Assembly: GCF_026391055.1 (NCBI RefSeq)
Contig: NZ_JAPLET010000029.1
Location: 248,001-312,000 of the forward strand
Origin: Spirosoma sp.
GTDB lineage: Bacteria; Bacteroidota; Bacteroidia; Cytophagales; Spirosomataceae
DNA: 64,000 nt
Direction: 5' to 3'
Shown: positions 53,690 through 63,359 of the stretch, piece after piece
How the letters are laid out: each line of letters begins with the position of its first letter
Numbering within the stretch: position 1 is the first letter of the stretch
Position numbers and translations under genes: made by a program
Notes under the pieces: model-generated
What the model was told of the DNA's origin: nothing
Seen by the model: the letters and a program-made list of their open reading frames with translations, nothing else
Databases searched by the model: none

Positions 53690-55138
53690 ATGAAACGACG
53701 ATATAAAACCCTTTGCACCGCCTTGCTGGGATTGATACTTTTCTCCTGTGAGTCGCTGGTGTCCGACCTGAACAAAGACCCCAATAATCCAACAGACGCG
53801 TCTGCCGAATATATTTTTACCGGCACCCAGATCGCCCACATGGCCGCACAGGAAGGCATGGCCAGCCGACTCACCATTGTCTGGACAGGCTATGGGTTCG
53901 GAAGTTTTCAGCAGTTTGGCACCTGGGGACAGTACCAGATCACAGCCGCCAACTTCGACGACGACTGGAACCTGTTCTACACCGGCGTGAATAAAAATGC
54001 CGTTCGGGCACTCGAAAAAGCCGATCAGTTGGGGAACCGTGTGATGGGCGGCATCACCAGGATCATCCAGGCGCAGAACATTGGTACCGTCACGGAGCTC
54101 TGGGGCGATGCGCCGTTTACCGAAGCCAGCGATGCGACTAAATACCCGAACCCACGCTTCGAAACGCAGGCCGAACTGATCCCCAAACTGATTGCCCGGC
54201 TAAACGATGGCATCGCCGATCTGGAATCCGGCATTGGTACGGTGGGCACAAAAGACATCTTCTTTGGTGGTGATGTGACGAAGTGGAAGCAGGTTGCCAA
54301 TACCCTGAAAGCCCGGCTTTATGTCGACCTGAAACAGTACGACAATGCCTACACGGCGGCTACGGCGGGGGTGAGTACGTTCGCTAACTCCATGTATGCC
54401 CTACACGGCACAACGGCCAGCGTGAACGAAAACGCCAACTACAGCTTCCTGACCAACATCCGGGCGGGGAGCATCACCGGCGAAAACGCCTACAATGCCC
54501 TGTTGCTCAACCCCGCCAAGGCGGCTACGTACCGGGGTAATGCCAAAACGAACGAGACGGCCCGGTTCAAATTCTATTACCTCGAAAACGGCGTTAATGC
54601 GCCGGGGGTGATCGAACCCAATACGCTCACGACGAACGCCAGCCGGGGCTTTTTTGCCCGCGATGCCAGTTTTCCGCTCGTAACCTATCAGGAAAACATC
54701 CTGACCCTGGCCGAAATGGCCCTCCGTGCCGGAAAAGGTTTCGACGTGGCGCTAGCACACCTGAATACCTACCGCAGTTTTCTGAACAGTGGCGGCTACC
54801 TGCACGCGACGTATAAAGTGGCCGGTACTTACAAATACGACCCTTATGTGGCCGCCGACTTTGCCCCTGGTGGAATGGAAAACAAAGACGGCATCACGGC
54901 ATCGAACGCCCTGCTGCGGGAAATTCTGGAAGAGCGGTACGTTACCTTTTACGGGCAGCATCTGGGCTGGAATGACGAACGCCGGACCCGTACGGAAGGC
55001 TTGGGCGTTAAACTTCAGCCCAACAACGGCAGTCAGCTACCCTGGCGGTTCATTTACTCCCAGAACGAGTTGAACTCAAACCCGAACAGCCCCCGCTCGG
55101 CCCCGAGCCTGTTTGACCCAATGGCGATTTATAAGTAA
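53690..55138 (+). CDS. SusD-like outer-membrane lipoprotein
   Basis: This 482-residue lipoprotein has its signal ending LFSC with Cys20. The SusD-like 2 landmarks are GTVTELWGDAPFTEASD near residue 130, KQVANTLKARLYVDLKQYD near 205 and the closing EILEERYVTFYGQHLGWNDERR near 425. It binds ligand for the SusC encoded immediately upstream. Confidence 0.93.
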   Translation: MKRRYKTLCTALLGLILFSCESLVSDLNKDPNNPTDASAEYIFTGTQIAHMAAQEGMASRLTIVWTGYGFGSFQQFGTWGQYQITAANFDDDWNLFYTGVNKNAVRALEKADQLGNRVMGGITRIIQAQNIGTVTELWGDAPFTEASDATKYPNPRFETQAELIPKLIARLNDGIADLESGIGTVGTKDIFFGGDVTKWKQVANTLKARLYVDLKQYDNAYTAATAGVSTFANSMYALHGTTASVNENANYSFLTNIRAGSITGENAYNALLLNPAKAATYRGNAKTNETARFKFYYLENGVNAPGVIEPNTLTTNASRGFFARDASFPLVTYQENILTLAEMALRAGKGFDVALAHLNTYRSFLNSGGYLHATYKVAGTYKYDPYVAADFAPGGMENKDGITASNALLREILEERYVTFYGQHLGWNDERRTRTEGLGVKLQPNNGSQLPWRFIYSQNELNSNPNSPRSAPSLFDPMAIYK

Positions 55139-55176
55139 GTTGGGGGTGGTAAAAGCTCCCCGTAACCCAATCTCCA

Positions 55177-57381
55177 ATGAAATTACCCCCTTACTTGTTC
55201 TTTGCCCTTAGTTGCCTGTTTATCAGCCCACTCACCACCAAGGCTCAATTCTCTCCTCAGGAGGCCGATGAATTAGCTAAACAGGCCAAAGGTGTAGAGA
55301 TCGTGAAAGACACATATGGCGTTCCGCACGTGTACGCGAAGACCGACGCCGATGCTATATTCGGTCTCATGTACGTTCAGTGCGAAGAGTACTTCGACAA
55401 AGTAGAAACGTCGATCGTTGGTCGACTGGGGCGTACCGCCGAACTCGAAGGCGAAGCCGCCATCTACCGCGACCTCTGGACGCACATGTACATCGACTCC
55501 GCGCAGGCCGTTCAGCTCTACAAAAAAACACCCGACTGGCTCAAGAAGCTCTGCGATGGTTATGCCGGTGGAATCAACTATTATCTCATTACGCACCCGG
55601 CCGTAAAACCCAAACTGCTGACCCGCGTTGAGCCCTGGGTGATTCTGATGAACAACGTCCCCGCTATGGGCGGCAGCAACGTCGGCGAACCCGATTTCAA
55701 AGCGTTTTACCTGAAAGAGGTGGCGCAGGCCGCTACCGGGAGCCGGAGCTTTACCGCCGAACCACCTAAAAACGACGGCTCTAACGGCTGGGCACTGGCT
55801 CCGTCGCGAACGAAGAATAAGAAGGCTATCCTGCTCATCAACCCCCATTCGGAATACTATGGCCGACTGGAAGTTCAGATGGTGAGCAACGAAGGGCTAA
55901 ATGTGTATGGCGCACCGTTTCTGGGGCAGTTTAACATTTTTCAGGGCTTCAACGAGTTCTGCGGCTGGATGCACCCCGTTTCGCTGTCGGATGCCAAAGA
56001 CCTGTACGCCGAGGTCGTCGAACGCAGAAACGGCAGGCTGATGTACCGCTACAACGGTGCCTGGAAATCGGTCGACAGCACCACGCACGAACTTCGGTAC
56101 AAGAAAAAAGGGGGCGGGCTAGGCACGAAAACGTTTGTTACCTACCGAACTCACCACGGCCCGATCGTGTACGCCACCGCCACCCGCTGGATTGCCCTCA
56201 AAACGTATGAGCCTAACATCGACCTGCTGGCTATGAACTGGCTGAAAACCAAAGCCCGGAACCTGAAGGAGTTTACTACTGCCATTAACAAACGGGCTAT
56301 GGTGGGCAGCAACATTGTGTATGCCGATAAGGCCGGGAACATTGCCTACTGGCACGGGAACTTCGTACCGAAGAAAAACCCGCTTCTCGACTGGCGACGA
56401 CCCGTCGACGGAACCACCCCGGCGACGGAATGGCAGGGGACACACGAGTTGACCGACATGCCGCACTACCTCAACCCGGCAAACGGCTGGATCCAGAACT
56501 GCAACTCAACGCCGTTGTACGCCATCGGTAAGCTGGATACGGTCATGTTGAAACTGCCGTCCTATATGCTTCCCGATGGCCATACCCCACGGGCCGTTCA
56601 TGCCGTTCGGGTGCTGACGCTCCTCAAAAATGCGACGATGGACGATGTCATCGCGGCCTCGTACGACAATTATCTGCCCAGCGGGGAGCGGTTTATCCCG
56701 AGTCTGGTTGCCGCTTACAATGCGGTATCCTCAGATTCTATCCGTACGAAACTGGCTCAACCCATCGAGGTGCTAAAACAGTGGGATTTCAGGGCCGACA
56801 CCAGTTCCGTTGCGACCACGCTGGCGGTACACTGGATGGAAAAAATAATTCAACTCGATATGGCCCGTCTGGCGAAACCCGCCACCACAGAGGAACAATA
56901 CGCATTAACGAACGGAGCAGCCATCACCACCGAGTTCATTTCGCCCATGGAGCAGGTCACGGCGCTGGCTCAGGTCGTGGCCGAACTCGAAAAGGAGTTT
57001 GGCACCTGGCAGGTTGCCTGGGGAACGGACAACCGGTTTCAGCGGACGGCCGATAACGAACCCAGCGACGACAAACCAAGCTGGGCCGTACCTGCCACAC
57101 CCGGTTTTATGGGCTCACTGAATGCCTATGTGAGCCGAAAGACACCAAAAACGCACAAACGCTACGGAATTACGGGCAATACGTTCGTAGCCGCCGTCGA
57201 GTTTGGCGATAAACTCCGGGCTAAAACCATCCTGACCGGCGGAGCCAGCACCGATCCCAGTTCTCCGCATTATCTGGATCAGGTAAAGGGCTATATTAAC
57301 GGTACGTACAAGGAGATTTATTTCTATAAAGACGAGGTGTATAAACACGCCGAAAAAATTTACCATCCCGGCGATAAGTGA
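55177..57381 (+). CDS. Penicillin acylase-family Ntn hydrolase (S45)
   Basis: This 734-residue precursor of a periplasmic N-terminal-nucleophile amidohydrolase has a signal peptide (to about residue 23, TTKAQ). An alpha region begins VEIVKDTYGVPHVYAKTDAD, and the autoproteolytic site is at Gly-Ser202 in NDGSNGWALAPSRT; Ser202 becomes the catalytic beta-chain N-terminus. Substrates of the family include penicillins, N-acyl-homoserine lactones, aculeacin-type lipopeptides and N-acyl amino acids. The alpha/beta split and length are normal. In this operon it would remove an acyl cap before the peptidases act. Confidence 0.92.
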   Translation: MKLPPYLFFALSCLFISPLTTKAQFSPQEADELAKQAKGVEIVKDTYGVPHVYAKTDADAIFGLMYVQCEEYFDKVETSIVGRLGRTAELEGEAAIYRDLWTHMYIDSAQAVQLYKKTPDWLKKLCDGYAGGINYYLITHPAVKPKLLTRVEPWVILMNNVPAMGGSNVGEPDFKAFYLKEVAQAATGSRSFTAEPPKNDGSNGWALAPSRTKNKKAILLINPHSEYYGRLEVQMVSNEGLNVYGAPFLGQFNIFQGFNEFCGWMHPVSLSDAKDLYAEVVERRNGRLMYRYNGAWKSVDSTTHELRYKKKGGGLGTKTFVTYRTHHGPIVYATATRWIALKTYEPNIDLLAMNWLKTKARNLKEFTTAINKRAMVGSNIVYADKAGNIAYWHGNFVPKKNPLLDWRRPVDGTTPATEWQGTHELTDMPHYLNPANGWIQNCNSTPLYAIGKLDTVMLKLPSYMLPDGHTPRAVHAVRVLTLLKNATMDDVIAASYDNYLPSGERFIPSLVAAYNAVSSDSIRTKLAQPIEVLKQWDFRADTSSVATTLAVHWMEKIIQLDMARLAKPATTEEQYALTNGAAITTEFISPMEQVTALAQVVAELEKEFGTWQVAWGTDNRFQRTADNEPSDDKPSWAVPATPGFMGSLNAYVSRKTPKTHKRYGITGNTFVAAVEFGDKLRAKTILTGGASTDPSSPHYLDQVKGYINGTYKEIYFYKDEVYKHAEKIYHPGDK

Positions 57382-57390
57382 TCATTATCT

Positions 57391-59034
57391 ATGAAAAGAC
57401 GTGAGTTTGCGAAGTTATCCGGTCTGGGTCTGAGCGCTACCCTGTTTGCGGGTGGAGCAATGGCCGGAAACCGGATTTCGGCGGAGGAATTGCTGAATCC
57501 GGGTTTGGATGTGGCGGTAAAAAAACGACTGGCAGATGCCGCCCTGAACGCGGCCAAAAGTAAAGGGGCCACCTATGCCGATGTACGGGTGGGCCGGTAT
57601 CTGAGGCAGTACCTGTTCACGAGGGAAAACAAGGTGCAGAACATTGTCAATTCGGAGTCGTACGGTATTGGCATCCGGGTCATTGCCAACGGCACCTGGG
57701 GCTTTGCGTCGACCAATGAAATGACGCCCGCCAGCATTGCCGCCTGTGCCGAAATGGCCGTGGAAATGGCGAAGGCCAATGCCGAAATTCAGCTGGAACC
57801 GGTGGTGCTGGCCCCGCAGAAAGGGGTAGGGGAGCAAACCTGGCGAACACCCATCCAGAAGAATGCCTTCGATATTCCGGTTAAGGAAAAGATCGACCTG
57901 CTGATGGAGGTGAACGGTGCCGCCATGAAAAACGGTGCGTCGTTCGTTACGTCCAATCTCTTCTTCGTGAACGAACAGAAGTACTTTGCCTCTACCGATG
58001 GCTCGTACATCGACCAGGACGTGCATCGAATGTGGCCCACCTTTACGGTATCGGCGGTGAACAAACAGACGGGCCGTTTCAAAACCCGCGACGCGCTCAG
58101 TGCGCCCATCGGCATGGGATACGAATACCTGAGCAACAAAGCTTCCGAGAAAATTGTGGTGCCCAATGGTCCGACCGTGTATCGGTATGCCTACGATATG
58201 ATCGAGGATGCCACGCTGGCGGCTCTTCAGGCCAAAGAAAAACTATCGGCAAAATCAGTACCGGCGGGAAAGTACGACATGATTCTCGATCCGTCCAACC
58301 TGGGTCTGACCATCCACGAGTCCGTCGGACACCCGCTCGAACTGGACCGGGTGCTGGGTTATGAAGCCAATCTGGCCGGTACCAGCTTCGCGTCGATGGA
58401 AAAGCTGAAATCGAAGAACTTTCAGTATGGCAGCAAGATCGTCAATCTGATGGCCGATAAAATCCAGCCCAACACCATGGGTCTGGTGGCCTACGACGAC
58501 GAAGGTGTTCCCTGTAAACAGTGGCCGCTGGTGAAAGACGGTATTCTGGTCAATTTTCAGGCCACCCGCGATCAGGTGCATCTGCTGGGCGAGAACGAAT
58601 CGCAGGGGTGCAGCTTCGCCGAAAGCTGGGACAGTGTGCAGTTTCAGCGAATGCCCAACGTGTCGCTGCAACCGGGGCCGGACAAATACAGCATTCACGA
58701 CATGATTAAGGACACCGAAAAAGGAATTTATATTCTGGGGCGCGGGTCGTCGTCCATTGATCAGCAGCGGTACAACTTCCAGTTCAGCGGGCAGCTTTTT
58801 TACGAGATTAAAAATGGGGCTATTGTGGGTATGCTGGACGATGTGGCGTACCAGTCCAACACCCAGGAATTCTGGAATTCCTGCGCCAGAATCTGTGACA
58901 AAGACGATTATCGCCTGTTCGGAACCTTCTTCGATGGTAAAGGGCAGCCGGGTCAGGTGAGTGCCGTTTCGCACGGATGTCCCACCACGCGCTTCAACGG
59001 TGTCAATGTAATCAACACAGGTCGTAAAATTTAA
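57391..59034 (+). CDS. tldD: Tat-exported TldD-family metallopeptidase
   Basis: This 547-residue protein carries the TldD zinc motif HESVGH (residues 309-314) in TIHESVGHPLELD, and Cys530 in SHGCPTTRFNG as the likely third ligand. TldD forms a heterodimeric protease with TldE that degrades unfolded peptides and trims leader peptides of modified peptides such as microcin B17. The N-terminus is a twin-arginine signal (MKRREFAKLSG, then a hydrophobic run ending AMAG), whereas the well-known enzymes are cytoplasmic. It starts nine bases after the acylase stop. Confidence 0.92.
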   Translation: MKRREFAKLSGLGLSATLFAGGAMAGNRISAEELLNPGLDVAVKKRLADAALNAAKSKGATYADVRVGRYLRQYLFTRENKVQNIVNSESYGIGIRVIANGTWGFASTNEMTPASIAACAEMAVEMAKANAEIQLEPVVLAPQKGVGEQTWRTPIQKNAFDIPVKEKIDLLMEVNGAAMKNGASFVTSNLFFVNEQKYFASTDGSYIDQDVHRMWPTFTVSAVNKQTGRFKTRDALSAPIGMGYEYLSNKASEKIVVPNGPTVYRYAYDMIEDATLAALQAKEKLSAKSVPAGKYDMILDPSNLGLTIHESVGHPLELDRVLGYEANLAGTSFASMEKLKSKNFQYGSKIVNLMADKIQPNTMGLVAYDDEGVPCKQWPLVKDGILVNFQATRDQVHLLGENESQGCSFAESWDSVQFQRMPNVSLQPGPDKYSIHDMIKDTEKGIYILGRGSSSIDQQRYNFQFSGQLFYEIKNGAIVGMLDDVAYQSNTQEFWNSCARICDKDDYRLFGTFFDGKGQPGQVSAVSHGCPTTRFNGVNVINTGRKI

Positions 59035-59089
59035 AAACCATGCCACGGAGATGCACCGCACATCTCTATGGCACCAAAACAGCTGAAGC

Positions 59090-60406
59090 ATGGCAATTTT
59101 ATCCCAGGAGGAAGCCAAAAAGATCATAGATAAGGTATTAGGGTATTCCAAATCCGACGAGATGAAGGTCGAACTGACCGGCGGTCGGTCCGGGAATATT
59201 CGCTTCGCCCGCAACTCGGTATCCACTGCCGGAGCGTCCAATAACCTGGCGCTGTCCATTACCTCGGTGCTGGGAAAGAAAACGGGTACGTCGGATATCA
59301 ACGAGTTTGACGATGCATCGCTGGAAAAAGCCGTTCGTCGGGCCGAAGAAATGGCGCGGCTGGCCCCCGAAAATCCGGAGTACATGCCGATGCCGGGGCC
59401 GCAGACGTTCGGCAAACCGCAGGCTTTTGTCGATACCACAGCCAACATGAAAGCCCCCGACCGGGCCAAACTCGCCGGAGCCAGCATCAAATCCATCCGC
59501 GACAGTCAGTTGAGCGGGGCGGGTTTTCTGGAAGACTCCGCGAATTTTAACGCCATCGGCAATAGCAAAGGCCTTTTCGGATACCACAAAAGTACCAATG
59601 TCGACTTCTCGCTGACCATTCGCACCCCCGACGGCACCGGTTCCGGCTATGCTGCGGGTGATTTCAACGACGTCAGCAAACTTAACACGGCTGCACTGAC
59701 CGAGGTTGCTATTCAAAAAGCGAAGGCGTCGCAAAAGGCCGTTGCGCTGGAGCCGGGCAAGTACACCGTTATTCTGGAGCCGCTGGCTGCTGGCGAACTG
59801 GTGCAATTCATGGTCCGCGCTATGGAAGCCCGCACCGCCGACGAAGGCCGTAGTTTCCTGAGCAAGAAAGGTGGTGGGACGCGTCTGGGTGAAAAGATAC
59901 TCGACGAGCGGGTCACAATTTATTCCGATCCCGGAAACGGGCAGATTCCCGGTTCGCCGTTTTCGTCGGAGGGCTACCCGCACGAAAAGGTGATGTGGTT
60001 CGACAAGGGCGTGGTCAAAAATATGTCTTACTCGCCGTACTGGGCGCAGCAAAAAGGGGCGAAGCCGCTCCCGCAACCGTCGGGCTTTGTCATGGAAGGG
60101 GGCTCGCAATCCCTGGCCGAACTCATCAAAGGAACCGAAAAGGGCATTCTGGTCACTCGTTTCTGGTACACCCGCTGGCTCGACCCGCAGACCCTGCTCT
60201 ATACCGGCCTCACCCGCGACGGCACCTTTTACATCGACAAGGGACAAATAAAGCACCCGGTCAAAAACTTCCGCTTCAATGAAAGCCCGGTCATCATGCT
60301 CAATAACCTGGAGGCTATGGGGATTCCGGTTCGGACGCGGGGTAATCTGGTACCGCCGTTGCGCATTCGGGACTTCACGTTCAGCAGCCTTTCGGATGCG
60401 GTGTAA
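59090..60406 (+). CDS. tldE: TldE/PmbA-family protease subunit
   Basis: This 438-residue partner of TldD lacks the HExxxH motif, as TldE proteins do. It has the family pattern ELTGGRSGNIRFARNSVSTA near the N-terminus and KGTEKGILVTRFWYTRWLDP near residue 340-360. It has no signal peptide (MAILSQEEAKKIIDKVLG), although its partner carries a Tat signal. It would have to be exported as a folded complex with TldD, or TldD must act without it. It lies 55 bases after tldD. Confidence 0.92.
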   Translation: MAILSQEEAKKIIDKVLGYSKSDEMKVELTGGRSGNIRFARNSVSTAGASNNLALSITSVLGKKTGTSDINEFDDASLEKAVRRAEEMARLAPENPEYMPMPGPQTFGKPQAFVDTTANMKAPDRAKLAGASIKSIRDSQLSGAGFLEDSANFNAIGNSKGLFGYHKSTNVDFSLTIRTPDGTGSGYAAGDFNDVSKLNTAALTEVAIQKAKASQKAVALEPGKYTVILEPLAAGELVQFMVRAMEARTADEGRSFLSKKGGGTRLGEKILDERVTIYSDPGNGQIPGSPFSSEGYPHEKVMWFDKGVVKNMSYSPYWAQQKGAKPLPQPSGFVMEGGSQSLAELIKGTEKGILVTRFWYTRWLDPQTLLYTGLTRDGTFYIDKGQIKHPVKNFRFNESPVIMLNNLEAMGIPVRTRGNLVPPLRIRDFTFSSLSDAV

Positions 60407-60444
60407 GAAGACAATTTCATTACTAACTCTATTTCCCTTCACCC

Positions 60445-61533
60445 ATGAAAAAACTCACCGGACTTGTCTTATCGCTCTTGTTAGTGGCCATCCTGCACCA
60501 CCAGACAATGGCGCAGGAAGCTGCGTCTACAACTCAGGCAAACGCCGTTCAGCGTCAGTTGGCCGCCATGCAGCATCAGTTCGATGCGCTCGACAAAGCC
60601 ATTGACGACCTCACCTGGAGCCAGCGGCTGGGCGATGCTACCGTTGTGGACAAAGTCATCATTACCGGGCCGCCACCGGCCGTTATCAAAAATCCTACCG
60701 GGCAGGGGGCCAAAAACCCGGTTCGCTTTTCGGCCTATGTATTCATCCCGGCTAAGATCGATCCGGCCAAAAAATACCCCCTGCTGGTGTTGCCGCATGG
60801 CGGGGTTCATAGCAACTTTAACACGGCTTATGCGCATATTATCAAAGAACTAACGGCGCAGGAATACGTAGTTATTGCGCCCGATTATCGGGGTAGCACC
60901 GGTTACGGGCAGGGGTTTTACCAACTCATCGACTACGGCGGACTGGAAGTGGAGGATACCAAAAGCTGCCGCGACTACATGCTCGATAACTACGATTTTA
61001 TCGACAAAAAACGCGTCGGGATTATGGGCTGGAGTCATGGCGGGATGATTACGCTGCTCAACCTGTTCGACCACCCGTCAGATTATGCCGTGGGATACGC
61101 CGGTGTTCCCGTAAGCGACCTCGTTGCCCGGATGGGCTACAAGAGTCAGAGTTACCGGGATGCCTATTCGGCGGATTACCACATCGGTAAATCGGCCGAC
61201 CAGAACGTGGCCGAATACCGCAGACGTTCTCCGGCCTGGAATGCCGAAAAGCTACAGACGCCCCTGTTGATACATACCAACACCAACGACGAAGATGTAA
61301 ACGTGCTGGAAGTGGAACACCTGATCAAATCGCTGAAAGCCGAGGGTAAAAAATTCGAGTACGAAATCTACAAAGAAGCACCGGGTGGGCATACCTTCAA
61401 CCGGATCGACTCGTACGGGGCCAAAGAAAGCCGCATGAAAATCTATGATTTTCTGGCCCAGTACCTCAAGCCCAACAAGAAGTTCAAAGACGTAAAAGCC
61501 CTCATCGAAGCCAGCTACTTCCCTAAGAAGTAG
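60445..61533 (+). CDS. S9-type prolyl oligopeptidase-like hydrolase
   Basis: This 362-residue secreted alpha/beta hydrolase has a signal peptide (to about residue 23, QTMAQ). The catalytic triad is Ser197 (MGWSHGGM), Asp282 (TNDEDVNV) and His316 (PGGHTFNR). It resembles the catalytic domain of dipeptidyl peptidase/prolyl oligopeptidase relatives but lacks the beta-propeller. It could cleave short peptides or esters released by the operon's other enzymes. Gap to the preceding gene is 38 bases. Confidence 0.9.
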   Translation: MKKLTGLVLSLLLVAILHHQTMAQEAASTTQANAVQRQLAAMQHQFDALDKAIDDLTWSQRLGDATVVDKVIITGPPPAVIKNPTGQGAKNPVRFSAYVFIPAKIDPAKKYPLLVLPHGGVHSNFNTAYAHIIKELTAQEYVVIAPDYRGSTGYGQGFYQLIDYGGLEVEDTKSCRDYMLDNYDFIDKKRVGIMGWSHGGMITLLNLFDHPSDYAVGYAGVPVSDLVARMGYKSQSYRDAYSADYHIGKSADQNVAEYRRRSPAWNAEKLQTPLLIHTNTNDEDVNVLEVEHLIKSLKAEGKKFEYEIYKEAPGGHTFNRIDSYGAKESRMKIYDFLAQYLKPNKKFKDVKALIEASYFPKK

Positions 61534-61556
61534 TATCGACGGTCGGTACTACAATC

Positions 61557-62720
61557 ATGAAAAATCTATACCGGATCTTTATTTTAAGCCTTTGCAGCGT
61601 TGGGCTGGCGATTGGTTCGCTGGCCCAAACGCCACAAGTTCGCACGTCACCCGTACACCCGGTCGCGGATTCGTACGTGTTGGATTACCTTCAGCAGGTA
61701 GCCAACCAAAGTGGCGCACCGGGCGTTTCGGCAGCTGTTTCGGTGAGGGGGAAGACCGTCTTTTCGGGGGGCGTTGGCTATGCCGATCTGGATAACCGGG
61801 TGCCGCAAAACGGCAAAACGGTACATTGCATCGGATCGGTTTCCAAAGCGGTGGCCGTTATTGCCGTGATGCAACTGGAAGAAAAAGGGCTGCTCAATCT
61901 GAACGACGAAATTCAGAAATACCTGCCATACATGCCAAAAAAGCAGAAACCCATTACGATCAACCAGATTCTCACGCACACGTCAGGCATCCGGCATTAC
62001 GCAAAGCAGGATAATGATAACTACAATATCAAACGGATGCGGCATTACGACACGTTCGAAGAAGCCACGACCATCTTCCGCGACGATCCGCTGCTCTTTG
62101 AGCCTGGAGCCTACTATTCTTACTCGTCCTATTCGAGCAGCCTGATGCACGGCATCGTAGAAAAAGTATCGGGTGTTCCGTTTGAGGAGTACATGAAGAG
62201 AAACATCTGGCAACCCGCAGGTATGTTGAGCACCTGCTTCGATGTGCCCTCCCGAATTGTGGCTAATCGGGGGAAAGGGTACGTGAAAGATACGGATGGT
62301 ACGCTCGTCAACGCACCCTACGAAGATGTCAGCTACAAGTATTCCAGTGGCGGTATTCTTTCCACGCCCGAAGACATGCTGAAACTGGCCGTAGCCCTCA
62401 ACAAAGGCGTTCTGCTGAAACCCGCCACACTCGAAAAGCTCTACAAACCTCAGTTCGACAAGAACAAAAAGGACTTCCGGGCAAACCCAAACCAGCCTAA
62501 AGAACCACTGGAGCAGGGGCTCATCTGGTGGAGTGGCAAAGACCGGCAGGGACGCACCTGGTACGGGCATAGCGGCACCGTGAAAGGCACCCGTTCCTTC
62601 CTGATCAACTTTCCCGCAGAGCAGGTGGTTGTGGCGATTCAGGCCAATATCGGATCGATAAAAATCGACGAATACGCTATTGAACTGGCGCAACTGTTCC
62701 TGGTCGATTCTGGTAGATAG
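61557..62720 (+). CDS. Class C beta-lactamase-type serine hydrolase
   Basis: This 387-residue secreted serine hydrolase has a signal peptide (to about residue 23, GSLAQ). It has the SxxK motif S94-V-S-K97, a Tyr-containing second motif in YYSYSSYSSSLM and an HSG triad at 338-340 in WYGHSGTVKGT. The family (PF00144) contains beta-lactamases, D-amino-acid peptidases and esterases. In this setting D-peptidase or esterase activity is more likely than antibiotic resistance. It is the last gene of the operon, 23 bases after the S9-type gene. Confidence 0.92.
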   Translation: MKNLYRIFILSLCSVGLAIGSLAQTPQVRTSPVHPVADSYVLDYLQQVANQSGAPGVSAAVSVRGKTVFSGGVGYADLDNRVPQNGKTVHCIGSVSKAVAVIAVMQLEEKGLLNLNDEIQKYLPYMPKKQKPITINQILTHTSGIRHYAKQDNDNYNIKRMRHYDTFEEATTIFRDDPLLFEPGAYYSYSSYSSSLMHGIVEKVSGVPFEEYMKRNIWQPAGMLSTCFDVPSRIVANRGKGYVKDTDGTLVNAPYEDVSYKYSSGGILSTPEDMLKLAVALNKGVLLKPATLEKLYKPQFDKNKKDFRANPNQPKEPLEQGLIWWSGKDRQGRTWYGHSGTVKGTRSFLINFPAEQVVVAIQANIGSIKIDEYAIELAQLFLVDSGR

Positions 62721-62750
62721 CGCTGGCCTGTTCCTGTTTTTGTGGCTTAA

Positions 62751-63359
62751 TCAGGCAATGAGCAGTACATCACTAACATCGAAAACGATTTCCATAAGCA
62801 CACTGAAGGCAAGGCCAATGTCTTTTTTAACGGCAAACCGGATCACTTTCATCGACTTCACCATGTGCTTTTTAATGGCGTTACTGGAGATGCCCAAAAT
62901 CTGGGCGGCCTCTTCATAACTTTTCTCCTGCTGTCGGCAAAGTCTAAAAACGGTTCGGCTTTGGGGCGGCAGGGTATCGAGGGTAGTCTGGAGAAACTGC
63001 TGGTATTCTTTCAACTGAAGGGATTCTTCGGTATCATTCTTCGACAGGCAATAATTACTGGAGACATACGTCTTGATCCGGTTTTCGACGGCTGCCCGTC
63101 TCAAAAAATTAAATGTGTGATTTCGGGTAACTGCGAAAAGATAGGCGCTAAACGATTTGATATCCAGCAGCTTGTGCCGGTCTTCCCAGATTTTTATGAA
63201 AACCTCCTGGCAGATATCATTTGCTACATCTGCCGATTCGATGTAACGAATGATAAATCGGCAAATAGAGGGATGATAAAAGGCATATAGCTTACCAAAG
63301 GCTTTTTCGTCTCCAGCGGAGAGTTGAGCGAGCAACAGGCTTTCGTTCGGAAAAATCAT
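62751..63359 (-). CDS. ECF RNA polymerase sigma factor
   Basis: This 202-residue sigma-70 family ECF factor has region 2 (about residues 25-95; SADVANDICQEVFIKIWEDRHKL split over the core-binding helix) and region 4 (about 130-180; TLPPQSRTVFRLCRQQEKSY with the HTH SYEEAAQILGISSNAIKKHM). A hydrophobic tail of about 20 residues (GLAFSVLMEIVFDVSDVLLI) follows. It is convergent with the peptide operon and has no FecR-type anti-sigma gene beside it in the window, unlike most Bacteroidota SusC-linked sigma factors. Confidence 0.93.
   Translation of the reverse strand: MIFPNESLLLAQLSAGDEKAFGKLYAFYHPSICRFIIRYIESADVANDICQEVFIKIWEDRHKLLDIKSFSAYLFAVTRNHTFNFLRRAAVENRIKTYVSSNYCLSKNDTEESLQLKEYQQFLQTTLDTLPPQSRTVFRLCRQQEKSYEEAAQILGISSNAIKKHMVKSMKVIRFAVKKDIGLAFSVLMEIVFDVSDVLLIA

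Noticed and set aside
58255-60442. Long minus-strand reading frames (58255-59496 and 59138-60442) opposite tldD and tldE
   Set aside because: They lie fully antisense to genes with clear family motifs, and their translations have low-complexity His/Arg/Gly-rich character without domains.
61557-62720. The class C beta-lactamase-type gene as an antibiotic resistance gene
   Set aside because: The family is mostly D-peptidases and esterases, and the operon context fits peptide breakdown better than resistance.
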